34,432 bases of DNA, taken from positions 1 through 34,432 of the forward strand of contig JAHEJB010000015.1 in the NCBI GenBank assembly GCA_024639085.1. The letters are read 5' to 3'. A model generated the notes under the pieces. That model saw only the letters and a program-made list of their open reading frames with translations. It was not told where the DNA came from and did not search any database. The position numbers were made by a program, and so were the translations under genes. Origin of the DNA: Rubricoccaceae bacterium (GTDB lineage: Bacteria; Bacteroidota; Rhodothermia; Rhodothermales; Rubricoccaceae). Shown piece after piece: positions 14,820 through 23,328 of this stretch; within the stretch, counting starts at the first letter, position 1, and every line of letters begins with the position of its first letter.

Positions 14820-16324
14820 TCTTGGATAAAATCATTGCGAATTGCTTCTAAGGCTTCATTCTGCTCTTCCAGATGCCTTGCGTCCTCGAGCACGGAAGGC
14901 TCGGCGGCCCTGATTTCACAGTCATGAAGTGGGCATCGCTCGCACGTCAGATTCACGTCTACACTTTGGATCGCTGGATCGACCCAGAATCTGACAGCAC
15001 GCTTGAATGTGCGATCCATCAAGAAGCCAAGCATGACCACAGTGTTCGTGCCTGGTTTAAGAGCCAGTGGCCTAGCGACAGCGATCACGAAAAACTCGGC
15101 GTCATCATTCAGAAAATGTGAGCGCTGTACAGTGACGACCGGCTCGTCGTCCTCGGCGCTGGATTTTCGCAGTTCCGCCAGTTCTCGCAAGGCTTCCATC
15201 CCAGGCCAGCGGCGACAGTAGTGTTCGTGTAATTGGATACCATGTGGAACTGGCACGCGGCTCATGTTGAGCACTTTCGTCAAATTATAGGAGTCTTCTC
15301 CCGTCTGATGATGGAAGCGCATGAAGAAGATCTCCTTCATCCCAAACGCTTTGGGAATACGTTGCGTAAGGCGGTAGAAAAACATCTCGGGCGTGGCGCG
15401 ATAGCGTTTTAGCGCGGCGCGGAAGGCTGCTTCGTTCCACGTATTCCAGCGAAAGAAAGCTGTCAGGTCCTCATCCAGCGCAACAGCGGGGATGAGGACC
15501 GCGCCAGCAAAATACGAGGCTTCAAAATTGGCAAGCACCTGCTCGAACGACTCGACCTTTACCCAGGAACCAGTCGTGGGACGACTTTCTGGCTTGAGTG
15601 TCAGGAAACCAAGTTCGCGAGCGTAGAGGAATGCTTGCTGCTCTTCGCGTAATGATCCATTCACGAGCATTTTCCTTTGCGATTCGCCCGTTACGATCGA
15701 GCGGAAGCCGTGCAATGTCTCATGTCTAGGCAGCGTTTCTGTATCGATCGTGTAGCCGTAATCGGTCTCAAGGATTTCGCGTAATTCTGTAGCAGTTGGA
15801 ATTTCACGCGGACCCCACTTCTGGACCCTTCGAAAATCAGAAGCAGCCTTCTCAAGCTCAGGAAAATGATTGCCGTGCATCTTCTGATGCGCCCTGAGTG
15901 CGGCAAAGAGAAAATGCTCGACACGCGCATCGTACGTGCGGCTGACTTCAATGAACGCCCGGATGAGGGCGGAAGCGCGACGTGGCACGCCGACCATTAG
16001 ACTGAGCACATCCTGTGGCTCCACGCCAAACAGTTCGAACGGAAAGGCCCGAAGGAATGGGGAGTAGATCGCTTCGCGTAATCCTTCCAGAGGCTCTTCT
16101 ACCTTTAGAGAAACGAGGTCATCATACGGGATGCCAAGTGCACTTGCGAGGTCAATGAGTTTGTCCGGTTTCGGATATTTCTTCCCCTTCTCTATTTCAG
16201 AGAGATAGGAGACGGAGATTTTCGCTCTGTCGGCTACTCTGCTGAGAGTGAAGCCACGCTCCTGCCGGAGCCGCTTCAGCTTGAGGCCCAAAACAAGGCG
16301 GAGTTGGTCAGCGGCGTCGGCCAC
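14816..16324 (-). CDS. XRE-family regulator of RamB/ScfR type (acetate/glyoxylate control)
   Basis: Cytoplasmic transcription regulator of 502 residues. It has an N-terminal XRE helix-turn-helix (about 12-70, with FTLSRVADRAKISVSYLSEIE), a middle DUF955/IrrE-like region, and a C-terminal short-chain-fatty-acyl regulator domain ending in a cysteine cluster C-E-R-C-P-L-H-D-C (about 460-470). This is the layout of RamB, the regulator of acetate metabolism in corynebacteria and mycobacteria. In the DUF955 region the zinc-protease motif HExxH is not present: the matching stretch reads AFLYARELGF, so it is probably a ligand-binding rather than a protease domain. It is transcribed divergently from the malate synthase/isocitrate lyase genes, its likely targets. 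Confidence 0.9.
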   Translation of the reverse strand: MADAADQLRLVLGLKLKRLRQERGFTLSRVADRAKISVSYLSEIEKGKKYPKPDKLIDLASALGIPYDDLVSLKVEEPLEGLREAIYSPFLRAFPFELFGVEPQDVLSLMVGVPRRASALIRAFIEVSRTYDARVEHFLFAALRAHQKMHGNHFPELEKAASDFRRVQKWGPREIPTATELREILETDYGYTIDTETLPRHETLHGFRSIVTGESQRKMLVNGSLREEQQAFLYARELGFLTLKPESRPTTGSWVKVESFEQVLANFEASYFAGAVLIPAVALDEDLTAFFRWNTWNEAAFRAALKRYRATPEMFFYRLTQRIPKAFGMKEIFFMRFHHQTGEDSYNLTKVLNMSRVPVPHGIQLHEHYCRRWPGMEALRELAELRKSSAEDDEPVVTVQRSHFLNDDAEFFVIAVARPLALKPGTNTVVMLGFLMDRTFKRAVRFWVDPAIQSVDVNLTCERCPLHDCEIRAAEPSVLEDARHLEEQNEALEAIRNDFIQD

Positions 16325-16622
16325 GATATAGGCTAGCTATGGCGAAGACAAGGCGGTTGACACTTGCCATTCGAACGTTCCAGAATATCAAATCATGCTT
16401 TCCGATTCCTTTTCGCGTCCTTGAATGGCAGTGCGAAACACGACGGGACACAGGCAGGATATGCCACCGATGCACAACAAGATGTAGTGTTTTGATCAAG
16501 GTACGTACTCTTTCGCCCAGAGCGAAGATGCGTGAAAACGGAAGTTCACCTTCAAAAAAAGTTGACTGCTAGCGAATATTCGCTGTACCCTTCTGCCGCT
16601 CTTCCCCTGACCAAGATTGAGA
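16325..16622. promoter_or_regulatory. divergent promoter region between the RamB-like regulator and aceB
   Basis: A 298-base noncoding gap serving both the leftward regulator and the rightward glyoxylate genes. It contains a perfect palindrome (16571-16584, listed separately), a second inverted repeat TTCGC-ccaga-GCGAA (16512-16526) built from the same GCGAA half-site, and an 8-bp palindrome TTGATCAA at about 16494-16501. A TTGACT at 16562-16567 could serve as a -35-like element for aceB. The open frame at 16339-16572 does not look like a gene. Confidence 0.6.
16571..16584. promoter_or_regulatory. 14-bp perfect palindrome, candidate operator upstream of aceB
   Basis: AGCGAATATTCGCT reads the same on both strands. 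It lies 38 bases before the chosen aceB start, immediately 3' of a TTGACT promoter-like hexamer, so a bound protein would overlap the promoter. The regulator encoded divergently is the natural candidate to bind it. The half-site GCGAA recurs at 16512-16526 in the opposite arrangement. The known RamB site of corynebacteria is different, so this would be a lineage-specific operator. Confidence 0.5.
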
Positions 16623-18317
16623 ATGATCCCCTTTGAACCCCTCGCTCTCGGAAACGGTGTGACCATTCATGGGCCTGCGCATTCAGAAGCTGCTTCCAGG
16701 TTGTTGCAAAACGGAGCGCTTGGACTTGTCGTGCGTTTGCATCGGGCCTTGAACGAGAAACGACTAATCCTTTTAAATCAACGGCAAGCTCGTCAAGCCA
16801 ATTGGGATGCGGGTGAACTGCCGGGCTTCTTGGTAGATGGCGAACATGATGCTGCCCGGAACGCATGGCAGATAGCACAGCTACCCGCCGATCTACGTCG
16901 GCGGCGGGTTGAGATCACGGGGCCCGTTTCCGATGCGAAAATGGTCATCAACATGCTCAGCAGAGGAGGCGACGGAAACCTCGCGGATGCGGCCATGCTC
17001 GATTTCGAGGACAGTATGAAGCCATCATGGTCCAATGTGATGGCAGGCGTAGAGAATGTGGTGGGCGCGGTTCGTGGTACGCTTAAGCATACGAAGTACA
17101 GTGCAGCCGGTGAGGAGATCAAGACCTATCAGCTTGATCCTGACGACATGCCGTTGTTGATGGTTCGAGTTCGCGGACTCCACCTCAATGAGATCAATCT
17201 CCAGGTTGATAGCGAACCGGTTAGCGCTGGTCTATTCGATCTCGCACTTTGTGCCTACTTCACAGCGAAAGAGCTCGTCCGGCAGGGTAAGACGCCGAAG
17301 TTCTATATCCCAAAGTGCGAGCACTATTTGGAGGCGCGCTGGTGGAACCGTCTCTTCACGATCACTGAGGAAGCACTCGAACTTCCGGATGGGACGATTA
17401 AGGCCACATTCCTAATCGAGACCCTTCCGGCCGCGTTCCAGATGGAAGAAATCTTGTACGAAATACGCAACCACGCAGCAGGTCTCAATGGTGGGCGCTG
17501 GGACAAGATCTTCTCAGATATCAAATGCCTAAGAATGCATCCGGATCGGGTGATGGCCGATCGAGCTTCGATCGGGATGAACCGTCAATGGATGTCGGAT
17601 TATGCGAAACAGCTCATTCGGGTATGTCACAAACATGGCGCATTTGCCATGGGTGGTATGGCAGCATTCACTCCTGGTCGAGACGAAGAGGCACGCACGC
17701 AGCAAACTGCAAAAGTTGTGGCTGATAAGCATTTTGAAGCCTCCATCGGCCACGACGGATGTTGGGTGAGCCATCCCTATTTCATAGGTCCGGCCTTGGA
17801 GCCGTTCCTGAAAAAGCTTGATGGGGCAGATAACCAGCTCGGCGTAATTCCAGACCTGCCCGACGAACCCGATCTCATTCCGAAGGGTACAGGTCCTCGT
17901 ACGATGGAAGGCCTGCGGACCAACATTCGGGTCGGAATTGCATACATGAAAGGCTGGAACGAAGACATCGGCTGCGTGGCCTGGGACGACCTGATGGAAG
18001 ACTTGGCCACTCTCGAAATCAGTCGGGTCCAGACCTGGCAATGGCTTCGTCACCTGGTCGCCTTGCAGTGCGGCACAATGGTTACTCCTGAATTGGTTCG
18101 CGCCGTCTTTGCCGAGGAGAAAGAGAAGATCGTATCGGAGATTCAAACGGCGATGGCGGGTACGCCACTCGCTGCCGTTCACAAAGAACTTGCTCGGTAC
18201 CGAAATGCCGCTGATGACGCCGAGACCATTTTCCTTGAACGCACGATGCGCCCCTTCCTAACGGGTTCGTCCGAACTGGCTCTCCCAAGAAGCGAATCCG
18301 TACTAGTACCGGTCTGA
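16623..18317 (+). CDS. aceB: malate synthase A
   Basis: Glyoxylate-shunt enzyme that condenses glyoxylate and acetyl-CoA to malate in the cytoplasm. The protein has about 564 residues, close to the roughly 530 of malate synthase A and far from the 720-residue G form. Family landmarks are LDFEDSMKPSW, IETLPAAFQMEEILYEIRNH (Mg-binding Glu), a GRWDKIFSDIK block (Mg-binding Asp), MGGMAAFTPGRDEE, and the catalytic aspartate in MEDLATLEISRVQTWQWL. Start taken at ATG 16623; a TTG two codons upstream (16617) would add only Met-Arg. The next gene, isocitrate lyase, starts 59 bases on, giving a complete shunt under the probable control of the divergent RamB-like regulator. Confidence 0.96.
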   Translation: MIPFEPLALGNGVTIHGPAHSEAASRLLQNGALGLVVRLHRALNEKRLILLNQRQARQANWDAGELPGFLVDGEHDAARNAWQIAQLPADLRRRRVEITGPVSDAKMVINMLSRGGDGNLADAAMLDFEDSMKPSWSNVMAGVENVVGAVRGTLKHTKYSAAGEEIKTYQLDPDDMPLLMVRVRGLHLNEINLQVDSEPVSAGLFDLALCAYFTAKELVRQGKTPKFYIPKCEHYLEARWWNRLFTITEEALELPDGTIKATFLIETLPAAFQMEEILYEIRNHAAGLNGGRWDKIFSDIKCLRMHPDRVMADRASIGMNRQWMSDYAKQLIRVCHKHGAFAMGGMAAFTPGRDEEARTQQTAKVVADKHFEASIGHDGCWVSHPYFIGPALEPFLKKLDGADNQLGVIPDLPDEPDLIPKGTGPRTMEGLRTNIRVGIAYMKGWNEDIGCVAWDDLMEDLATLEISRVQTWQWLRHLVALQCGTMVTPELVRAVFAEEKEKIVSEIQTAMAGTPLAAVHKELARYRNAADDAETIFLERTMRPFLTGSSELALPRSESVLVPV

Positions 18318-18376
18318 GTTGATTAGCCAACTAGACGCCATACTCAATTCAACACTCACACTCTCCTCCCAAGAAC

Positions 18377-19678
18377 ATGGAACTCCCGAAAACCCAACGC
18401 TCATTCACGGTACGCCAGCTCCAACAGGATTGGGCAACGAATCCCCGTTGGAAGCACGTTCAGCGCGATTACACGGCAGATGAAGTGATTGGCTTGCGCG
18501 GATCGTTTGCAGTCGAGCATACGCTCGCTCGCAAAGGAGCAGAGCGCTTGTGGGATCTTGTTCATGCCGACAATTATGTAAATGCACTTGGCGCCCTGAC
18601 TGGCAATCAGGCGATGCAGCAGGTTAAAGCAGGACTAAAAGCGATTTACTTATCGGGATGGCAGGTTGCGGCAGACGCCAACCGCGCCGGACAGATGTAC
18701 CCAGATCAGAGTCTTTATCCGGCTGATTCTGTACCGCGTGTCGTTGAGCGCATCAACAACACACTTCTACGCGCGGATCAGATTGCCTGGTCCGAGGAAG
18801 CCAGCGACGAAACCTATTACATGGCACCCATCGTTGCGGATGCCGAAGCTGGTTTCGGTGGCGCCTTAAATGCATACGAATTGATGCGCGCCATGATCAA
18901 AGCGGGAGCCGCCGGTGTCCACTTTGAAGACCAGCTAGCAGCAGAGAAGAAATGTGGCCATCTTGGGGGCAAGGTGCTTGTTCCAACTGGTCAGTTTATT
19001 GGAACGCTTACCGCAGCACGACTCGCCGCTGACGTCATGGGCGTTTCCACTCTTGTCGTGGCTCGTACGGATGCGGACGCAGCCACACTTCTAACGTCGG
19101 ACGTGGACGAGCGAGATCGTCGGTTTATCAAAGAGGAAGAAGGCCGTACCCCCGAAGGGTTCTTCCATGTGCGCAATGGAATGGACGCTTGCATCGCCCG
19201 CGGGCTCGCGTACGCTCCTTATTCCGACTTGCTGTGGATGGAAACGAGCAAGCCAGATTTGGAGCAGGCACGCATCTTCGCCGAAGCCATTCACGCCAAA
19301 TTCCCCGATCAAAAACTGGCCTACAACTGTTCACCAAGCTTTAACTGGAAGGCACATCTTGATGAGGCCACCATCGCCAAGTTTCAGCGTGAGCTAGGCG
19401 CAATGGGATACAAGTTCCAGTTTGTTACCCTAGCTGGCTTCCATGCTCTCAATTACGGCATGTTCGATCTTGCGATGGGCTACCGTGAGGAAGGTATGCT
19501 CGCCTACTCACGGCTCCAGGAAGCTGAATTTGCGGCTGAAGTGGCTGGCTATACAGCTACGAAACACCAACGAGAAGTTGGTACCGGCTATTTCGACCGC
19601 GTTCGCAGTGCCATTACCGGCGGAAACGCTGCAACTTCCGCAATGGCAGGTTCGACCGAGGTCGAACAGTTCCATTGA
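18377..19678 (+). CDS. aceA: isocitrate lyase
   Basis: Splits isocitrate into glyoxylate and succinate, the first step of the glyoxylate shunt; cytoplasmic, 433 residues as expected for the bacterial form. The catalytic motif is K-K-C193-G-H in [14 protein letters not shown]. Other family blocks are [29 protein letters not shown] and YNCSPSFNW. It follows malate synthase by 59 bases and is followed after 29 bases by a strong hairpin. Its product glyoxylate is the substrate of both malate synthase upstream and the aminotransferase downstream. Confidence 0.97.
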   Translation: MELPKTQRSFTVRQLQQDWATNPRWKHVQRDYTADEVIGLRGSFAVEHTLARKGAERLWDLVHADNYVNALGALTGNQAMQQVKAGLKAIYLSGWQVAADANRAGQMYPDQSLYPADSVPRVVERINNTLLRADQIAWSEEASDETYYMAPIVADAEAGFGGALNAYELMRAMIKAGAAGVHFEDQLAAEKKCGHLGGKVLVPTGQFIGTLTAARLAADVMGVSTLVVARTDADAATLLTSDVDERDRRFIKEEEGRTPEGFFHVRNGMDACIARGLAYAPYSDLLWMETSKPDLEQARIFAEAIHAKFPDQKLAYNCSPSFNWKAHLDEATIAKFQRELGAMGYKFQFVTLAGFHALNYGMFDLAMGYREEGMLAYSRLQEAEFAAEVAGYTATKHQREVGTGYFDRVRSAITGGNAATSAMAGSTEVEQFH

Positions 19679-19707
19679 TCAGGTTTTCGATCCTTTGATT
19701 TTGTACT

Positions 19708-19735
19708 GTTGGGGCGATCACGCGATCGCCCCAAC
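19708..19735 (+). terminator. strong hairpin between aceA and the aminotransferase gene
   Basis: Perfect 11-bp stem GTTGGGGCGAT / ATCGCCCCAAC with loop CACGCG, starting 29 bases after the isocitrate lyase stop and ending 15 bases before the aminotransferase start. The GC-rich stem is followed by TCATTTCAT, a weak U-tract. It could terminate the aceBA transcript, or act as a partial terminator or mRNA stabiliser giving lower expression of the downstream gene. Confidence 0.6.
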
Positions 19736-19750
19736 TCATTTCATGCCAGC

Positions 19751-20914
19751 ATGCCAACCACTTTCACCCCACCGACGCGCACACTCATGGGCCCTGGCCC
19801 ATCGGATGTCCACCCGACCGTTCTTGCAGCACTCGCTCGTCCCACCATCGGCCACCTTGATCCTAAATTTGTCGAGTTGATGGACGAGGTAAAAAGCCTC
19901 CTCCAATATGCCTTCCAGACAGCTAACCGCCTCACTATGCCTGTTTCCGGTCCCGGAACTGCAGGTATGGAATCGTGCTTTGCTAATCTCGTTGAGCCCG
20001 GTACTACAGTAATTGTCTGTCGAAACGGTGTCTTCGGAGAGCGTATGCGCCAAATGGTAGAGCGCTGTGGCGGGATTGCTGTGATGGTAGATGATGCCTG
20101 GGGAAGAGCGGTTGACCCAAATAAAGCAGAGGCCGCGCTCAAGAATCATCCTGAAGCCGAAATATTTGCCTTCATCCATGCCGAGACAAGTACGGGTGCG
20201 CTCTCTGACGCAAACGAGCTGGCTAGACTAGCGCAAAAGCACGATTGCCTCACCATTATGGATGCAGTAACCAGTCTCGGAGGGATTCCGGTGCGAGTTG
20301 ACGAGTGGGGCATAGATGCGGCGTATAGCGGTACGCAGAAATGTCTCTCAGTCCCTCCAGGTCTCTCGCCTATCTCGTTTTCTGAGCGTGCGACGGCGCG
20401 AGTCACAAATCGAAAAACTCCTGTGCAGAGTTGGTTCATGGATGTTGCACTCGTAATGGGTTATTGGGGTGAGGGCAAGCGCGCCTACCATCACACCGCG
20501 CCCATCAACATGATTTACGCGCTGCATGAAGGCTTGCTTCGGTTAAACAAAGAGGGTCTTGAATCGGCCTGGGAACGTCATTGGAAGATGCACGAGGCCC
20601 TCAAATTTGGGTTGGAGGCATTGGGTTTCACTTATCTGGCGCCAGAAGGCGAACGGTTGCCGCAACTCAATGCGGTCTGGGTACCGGAAGATGTCGATGA
20701 AGCCTCGGCGCGCGGCCAACTTCTAGCCGAACACAATCTAGAAATTGGAGGTGGACTTGGCGATCTGGCTGGAAAAGTCTGGCGAATCGGCCTAATGGGT
20801 TACGCATCCAGAGCCGAGAACGTGCGGAAATGCTTGGCTGCACTAGAAACAGTTTTGGGTCGATCGGGAGGGTTGATCGCCGCAGAAAATCATCTCAACA
20901 AGACGCTGATGTAA
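19751..20914 (+). CDS. alanine-glyoxylate / serine-pyruvate aminotransferase family protein
   Basis: Class V PLP-dependent aminotransferase of 387 residues. Characteristic features are the N-terminal LMGPGPSDVHP, the cofactor-contact SGPGTAGMES, the aspartate in IMDAVTSLGG, and the PLP lysine in SGTQKCLSVPPG. Alanine-glyoxylate transaminases of this type convert glyoxylate to glycine using alanine or serine. The position just behind isocitrate lyase supports use of glyoxylate from the shunt. Start chosen at ATG 19751; the longer frame back to TTG 19709 would translate the hairpin and is unlikely. A family member acting on serine/hydroxypyruvate cannot be excluded. Confidence 0.93.
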   Translation: MPTTFTPPTRTLMGPGPSDVHPTVLAALARPTIGHLDPKFVELMDEVKSLLQYAFQTANRLTMPVSGPGTAGMESCFANLVEPGTTVIVCRNGVFGERMRQMVERCGGIAVMVDDAWGRAVDPNKAEAALKNHPEAEIFAFIHAETSTGALSDANELARLAQKHDCLTIMDAVTSLGGIPVRVDEWGIDAAYSGTQKCLSVPPGLSPISFSERATARVTNRKTPVQSWFMDVALVMGYWGEGKRAYHHTAPINMIYALHEGLLRLNKEGLESAWERHWKMHEALKFGLEALGFTYLAPEGERLPQLNAVWVPEDVDEASARGQLLAEHNLEIGGGLGDLAGKVWRIGLMGYASRAENVRKCLAALETVLGRSGGLIAAENHLNKTLM

Positions 20915-20975
20915 CCGGAACGTAGTTTTCTTAGCGTTTGTCGGTGATTTTCTGGCAACGTATGTTCCTGTTCCA

Positions 20976-21049
20976 CGGGGTGTAGCGCAGCCCGGTAGCG
21001 CGCGTCGTTCGGGACGACGAGGTCGTCGGTTCAAATCCGGCCACCCCGA
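20976..21049 (+). tRNA. tRNA-Pro (anticodon CGG)
   Basis: Complete cloverleaf: acceptor CGGGGTG pairs with CACCCCG at 21042-21048, D stem GCGC/GCGC, anticodon stem CGTCG/CGACG around loop TTCGGGA, and T arm GTCGG-TTCAAAT-CCGGC. The loop gives anticodon CGG, reading the proline codon CCG. Position 21049 (A) is the discriminator. The following bases are CAA, so the CCA end is not encoded and must be added by nucleotidyltransferase. Confidence 0.95.
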
Positions 21050-21060
21050 CAATTTGTGGG

Positions 21061-21273
21061 CTAGCCCCAGGCGTTCCCCATCCCTTCCGGAGCAAGTTGA
21101 TGGTGTGAGCGCACCATAATCCAGAGGCTCAAGCCTGCGGGCCAACAAAGGAGGGCGATGATCGCGGCGTCGCGCGGATCGTGGCCGCGGCGAACGGCAT
21201 CGCGGCGGACCCAGCGAAGGCTACCGATTAGCGCAATTGCAACGAGCAGAAGCACACTGATGATTTCAAACAT
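21061..21273 (-). CDS. small membrane protein, unknown function
   Basis: A 70-residue protein with two hydrophobic segments (about 3-19 and 37-53) separated by a basic loop RWVRRDAVRRGHDPRD, ending in a short polar tail. The pattern 'RRDA..RG......LCWPAGLSLWIMVRS' resembles small two-helix membrane proteins related to the PLD-nuclease N-terminal (PLDc_N) type, but I am not certain. Its ATG has an AAAGGAAT purine stretch about 11 bases upstream, better than most genes here. It lies 66 bases downstream of the acyl-CoA synthetase on the same strand, and it converges on the tRNA-Pro gene. Confidence 0.68.
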   Translation of the reverse strand: MFEIISVLLLVAIALIGSLRWVRRDAVRRGHDPRDAAIIALLCWPAGLSLWIMVRSHHQLAPEGMGNAWG

Positions 21274-21339
21274 GACGTTTTCTTATTCCTTTCGTTAGGC
21301 AAAGGTTATTTAGAACTGAGCGCTGGGTGGCCAGTTCCG

Positions 21340-23211
21340 TCACACGACACCCGCATACATCTCCTCGACCAGCCTAGCGTGCGCCTGCTCAATAGCCTTG
21401 CGTTTGAGCTTCATGGTTGGCGTGAGAAGCTCGTTTTCTACGCTGAACGGTTCAGCTACAAGCCGGAAGTCTCGAATCTTCTCGTGGCTTGCGGTTGATT
21501 TCGAGTAGGTCTGAAACAGCTCGCTGTAAAGTATCAAGGCCTCCGTGTCTGTCAGCAGGTTCTTGCCTTCCTCTCGCTGTGTTTGTGAGGCCAGCGCCTC
21601 CAGATCCGGAACGACCAACGCGGTCAAGAACTCGCGTCCTTCGCCTACGACCATTATCTGGTCTACGAGGGGATTGGTCATGAACTGTTCCTCAATCGGA
21701 CCTGGGTAGATGTTCTTCCCACCCTTAGACACAATCATGTTTTTGATACGATCTGTGATCTTCAGGTGCCCGTTCTCAAAGCGCCCAACATCGCCTGTAT
21801 GAAACCAGCCTTCGTCGTCGAAGACATCCGCCGTCGCTTCCGAGTTGTTCCAGTATCCGCTCATCACATTCGGACCCTTTGCGATGATTTCTCCAGCACC
21901 CGTCGTCAGGTCGCTCGGATAATCTTCGCCCCTCAACTGGCCGATGATCTTGCCATTCTCGAGATGCTGGATGGCGACGGTCGTTTCGGGGATAACGTGC
22001 CCGACGGTACCATAAACGGGGTACTCCATGGGTGATATAGAAAGGACCGGCGCCGTTTCGCTAAGTCCGTAGCCCTCAATTAGCGTGATTCCGGCGGCCT
22101 CGAAGAACTCGCCGATCTGGCGTGGAAGTGCAGCGCCTCCAGAAACTGCAAACCGGACGCGACCACCGAGCTTTTCGTGCAGCGTTGAGAAGACCAGCTT
22201 GTGGGCCAGGTTATGCTGTGCACGAAGAATCGGACCGGGAGACTTTTCCGCACGACGTTTCTCGGCAACCGTATTGCCCGTCTCCACAGCCCAATGGAAA
22301 ATGCCCTTCTTGATCGCCGAGCCTTCTTCAACAGACTTGTTAATCACGTTGTACACGCGCTCGAACAGTCGCGGCACGGAGATCATCAGCGTTGGCTTGA
22401 CCTCGGGGAGATTCTTGGAGACCGCATCGATGCTTTCGGCATAGACGATCTTCGCTCCTCCAGCCAACATGGCTGTGTAGCCAGCCGTTCGTTCAAACGC
22501 GTGGCAAAGAGGGAGGAAGGAAAGGTGGATGTCGTCTTCGTAAAGATCGATAACCTTATGCGCAGCCTTCGCGTTCGAAACAAAGTTTCGGTGACTCATC
22601 ATCACGCCCTTTGGGTTGCCCGTGGTGCCTGATGTGTAAATGAGCGCAGACAGATCGTCGGGCAACACATCGTTGCCGATTGCATCGACCTCCATCTTAC
22701 TTGCTACATAATGGGCAGCGCCTTGCTCCATCGCCGACATCCAGGTGACGGTATTAGCGTGCTTCTTTCTCGGAACGGCCATCGACACGATCTGCTCGAG
22801 CTCAGGGCAATCGTTCTGTATTGCATCGGCTTTCCGCAACTGCAAGCCAACTGAAACGACCAACACCTTCGCTCCCGAGTCCTTCAGGATATACCCAACC
22901 TGTGATGCCGGCAACGTTGTGTAGAGTGCGACGTTGACGGCCCCAAGTAGCTGCGTTGCAAGGTCCGAAATGGCCCATTCCGGCCGGTTCTCAGATAAAA
23001 TGGCCACACGATCTCCTTTCCGTACACCTCGTTGATGGAGATAGCCTGCGAATGCATGAACCTGATCGTAAAAGTCATCCCAGGAGATGTCTTCCCAGGC
23101 TTTGGTTTTCTTATCCTTGTATCCAACTGCGGCTTTTGAGGACCCCTTGTAGTGCTCAGCCACTCGATTGAAGAGCTGCGGGATCGTGTCGAAATCGACG
23201 AGGGCGGGCAT
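21340..23211 (-). CDS. long-chain fatty acyl-CoA synthetase (AMP-forming)
   Basis: Activates free fatty acids to acyl-CoA via an acyl-adenylate. The 623-residue protein belongs to the long FadD-like class. The AMP-binding P-loop is YTSGTTGNPKGVMMSH (192-207). Later blocks are IEGYGLSETAP, the hinge region GWFHTGDVGRFENGHLKITDRIKNMI, and KGGKNIYPGPIEE with the catalytic lysine region near the C-terminus. It is probably membrane-associated at the inner face. It is divergent from valS across a 117-base gap. Together with the glyoxylate shunt genes nearby it points to growth on fatty acids. A weak inverted repeat GAACTG/CAGTTC (21313-21337) follows the stop. Confidence 0.95.
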   Translation of the reverse strand: MPALVDFDTIPQLFNRVAEHYKGSSKAAVGYKDKKTKAWEDISWDDFYDQVHAFAGYLHQRGVRKGDRVAILSENRPEWAISDLATQLLGAVNVALYTTLPASQVGYILKDSGAKVLVVSVGLQLRKADAIQNDCPELEQIVSMAVPRKKHANTVTWMSAMEQGAAHYVASKMEVDAIGNDVLPDDLSALIYTSGTTGNPKGVMMSHRNFVSNAKAAHKVIDLYEDDIHLSFLPLCHAFERTAGYTAMLAGGAKIVYAESIDAVSKNLPEVKPTLMISVPRLFERVYNVINKSVEEGSAIKKGIFHWAVETGNTVAEKRRAEKSPGPILRAQHNLAHKLVFSTLHEKLGGRVRFAVSGGAALPRQIGEFFEAAGITLIEGYGLSETAPVLSISPMEYPVYGTVGHVIPETTVAIQHLENGKIIGQLRGEDYPSDLTTGAGEIIAKGPNVMSGYWNNSEATADVFDDEGWFHTGDVGRFENGHLKITDRIKNMIVSKGGKNIYPGPIEEQFMTNPLVDQIMVVGEGREFLTALVVPDLEALASQTQREEGKNLLTDTEALILYSELFQTYSKSTASHEKIRDFRLVAEPFSVENELLTPTMKLKRKAIEQAHARLVEEMYAGVV

Positions 23212-23328
23212 CGGGAAGGATCAGAGTGGTGTGTCGGATGATACCAATCCGGCATCGACCAACATCACGCTTCACTGCGCCTTCGTCAGTACCAACCTTA
23301 GTTTTTGTCTTCGTTTGAGAGACAGAGC

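Noticed and set aside
16339-16572. Open frame of 77 residues between the regulator and aceB
   Set aside because: It is rich in Arg and Cys with no domain-like pattern, has no ribosome site, and lies over the regulatory palindromes; it is more likely the noncoding promoter region.
17529-18182. Long minus-strand open frame opposite malate synthase
   Set aside because: It has no recognisable motifs and mirrors the conserved malate synthase coding frame.
21050-21059. CAATTTGTGG shared next to the tRNA-Pro gene and next to the degenerate tRNA (31482-31491), as possible attachment-site repeats
   Set aside because: Ten identical bases 10 kb apart can occur by chance, the match does not extend into the tRNA, and no integrase gene lies between them.
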